From an uncultured Candidatus Saccharibacteria bacterium (GTDB taxonomy: Bacteria; Patescibacteriota; Saccharimonadia; Saccharimonadales; Saccharimonadaceae), in contig CAMYBM010000006.1 of assembly GCA_947253995.1 (NCBI GenBank), forward strand, positions 1-25,114: 25,114 nt of DNA. Reading direction: 5' to 3'. Positions 24,766-25,114 of the stretch are shown piece after piece (position 1 is the first letter of the stretch; the number at the start of each line of letters is the position of its first letter). Position numbers and translations under genes: made by a program. Under the pieces are notes generated by a model, which saw only the letters and a list, made by a program, of their open reading frames with translations, had not been told where the DNA came from and ran no database searches.

Positions 24766-24842
24766 TGGTACACCCGATAGGATTCGAACCTACGACACCT
24801 GGTACCGGAAACCAGTGCTCTAATCCACTGAGCTACGGGTGC
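24766..24842 (-). tRNA. tRNA-Arg (CCG)
   Basis: 77 bases with encoded CCA. Acceptor GCACCCG pairs with CGGGTGT, as in the other tRNA-Arg. The anticodon stem CTGGT/ACCAG closes the loop TTCCGGT, anticodon CCG followed by G37. The T arm is GTAGGTTCGAATCCTAT. Its 5' half differs from the UCG tRNA at only a few positions before the anticodon stem. Confidence 0.96.
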
Positions 24843-24850
24843 ATAACCCC

Positions 24851-24856
24851 ATTATA
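24851..24856 (-). promoter_or_regulatory. -10 box of tRNA-Arg(CCG)
   Basis: Minus-strand TATAAT, 8 bases before the tRNA 5' end and just after the nrdG stop. The -35 is not clear. Confidence 0.5.
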
Positions 24857-24863
24857 CTACAGA

Positions 24864-25114
24864 CTACTCAATTGCTGTAATCTCACCATCCTTAAGATGT
24901 AGCAAACGCTGATTACGTGACCCACGAAAACGCAGAGTTAAATCCCGCTCCGGCAAGATAAACATTCCGTCAATCATCGCATCCAACGACTTAGTGAACT
25001 CCCACATCTCTGGACGCGCCCACTCACGCTGATATTTGATATTCTCATAAGTAAACCCTGTAAACGACCAGATATTCCAGCCCATTTCGCGTCGCGCCCA
25101 GTCTGCAATTTCTT
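24864..25114 (-). CDS. nrdG: Anaerobic ribonucleotide reductase activating protein, partial (C-terminal part)
   Basis: Radical-SAM activase that makes the glycyl radical on NrdD. Only the last 83 residues are in the window and the frame is open to the edge. Recognisable are NIWSFTGFTYENI (family IWxyTGYxxEe), LDAMIDGMFILPERD (family DVLVDGxFxxexrD) and the strongly conserved FRGSRNQRLL. The iron-sulfur cluster motif lies outside the window. It implies oxygen-free deoxynucleotide synthesis, with NrdD probably upstream. The tRNA-Arg follows by 21 bases. Confidence 0.88.
   Translation of the reverse strand, partial: EIADWARREMGWNIWSFTGFTYENIKYQREWARPEMWEFTKSLDAMIDGMFILPERDLTLRFRGSRNQRLLHLKDGEITAIE

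Noticed and set aside
1..25114. CRISPR array, transposon, phage or toxin-antitoxin pair
   Set aside because: No spaced repeats, transposase, integrase or paired small toxin-like genes could be seen on either strand.

Overview
The window looks like chromosome from a small-genome Patescibacteria/CPR bacterium, most likely Candidatus Saccharibacteria (TM7). This is inferred from protein style and gene set, not from a marker search. The clues are compact co-directional housekeeping genes, a minimal alanyl-tRNA synthetase, a cysteine desulfurase beside MnmA with no visible Fe-S scaffold gene, a G5/lysozyme-like cell-wall enzyme, and membrane-anchored proteins I cannot place. TGA is used as a stop (metG), so the UGA=Gly code of SR1/Gracilibacteria does not apply.

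Layout. 1-1972 (-): 5' part of an unknown type II membrane surface protein that runs off the window start. 2122-3528 (-): catalytic-domain-only alaS. 3555-6349 (-): nifS-like gene, DUF218 gene and mnmA, joined by two 8-base overlaps; nifS and mnmA together explain tRNA 2-thiolation. 6370-8689 (-): tatD and metG. 8694-10704 (-): ksgA and a secreted DUF348/G5/lysozyme-like protein. 10749-14721 (-): tpiA, an unknown tail-anchored disordered protein, and uvrD/pcrA. 14772-17433 (-): pyk and pgk. 17464-18054 (-): a single-domain response regulator and a 59-residue membrane protein. 18145-19217 (-): a unit read as promoter, tRNA-Arg(UCG), folD, tRNA-Glu, terminator. 19245-24735: two divergent cell-surface glycan genes, a double GT2 glycosyltransferase (-) and a 1025-residue DUF4422/GT8-like/acyltransferase fusion (+), with a collapsed acyltransferase relic between them. 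24741-25114: terminator hairpin, tRNA-Arg(CCG) and the 3' part of nrdG (-).

Two patterns run through the window. First, transcription units begin with an extended -10 promoter (TGnTAnnnT), and in seven genes the -10 lies only 6-9 bases from the start codon, which predicts leaderless mRNAs. Many genes inside operons, and the first genes that do have a leader, carry Shine-Dalgarno sequences instead. Second, the glycan block lies between two similar tRNA-Arg genes and holds the relic and the fusion, so it is the most plastic part of the window. I saw no CRISPR array, transposase, integrase or phage gene.
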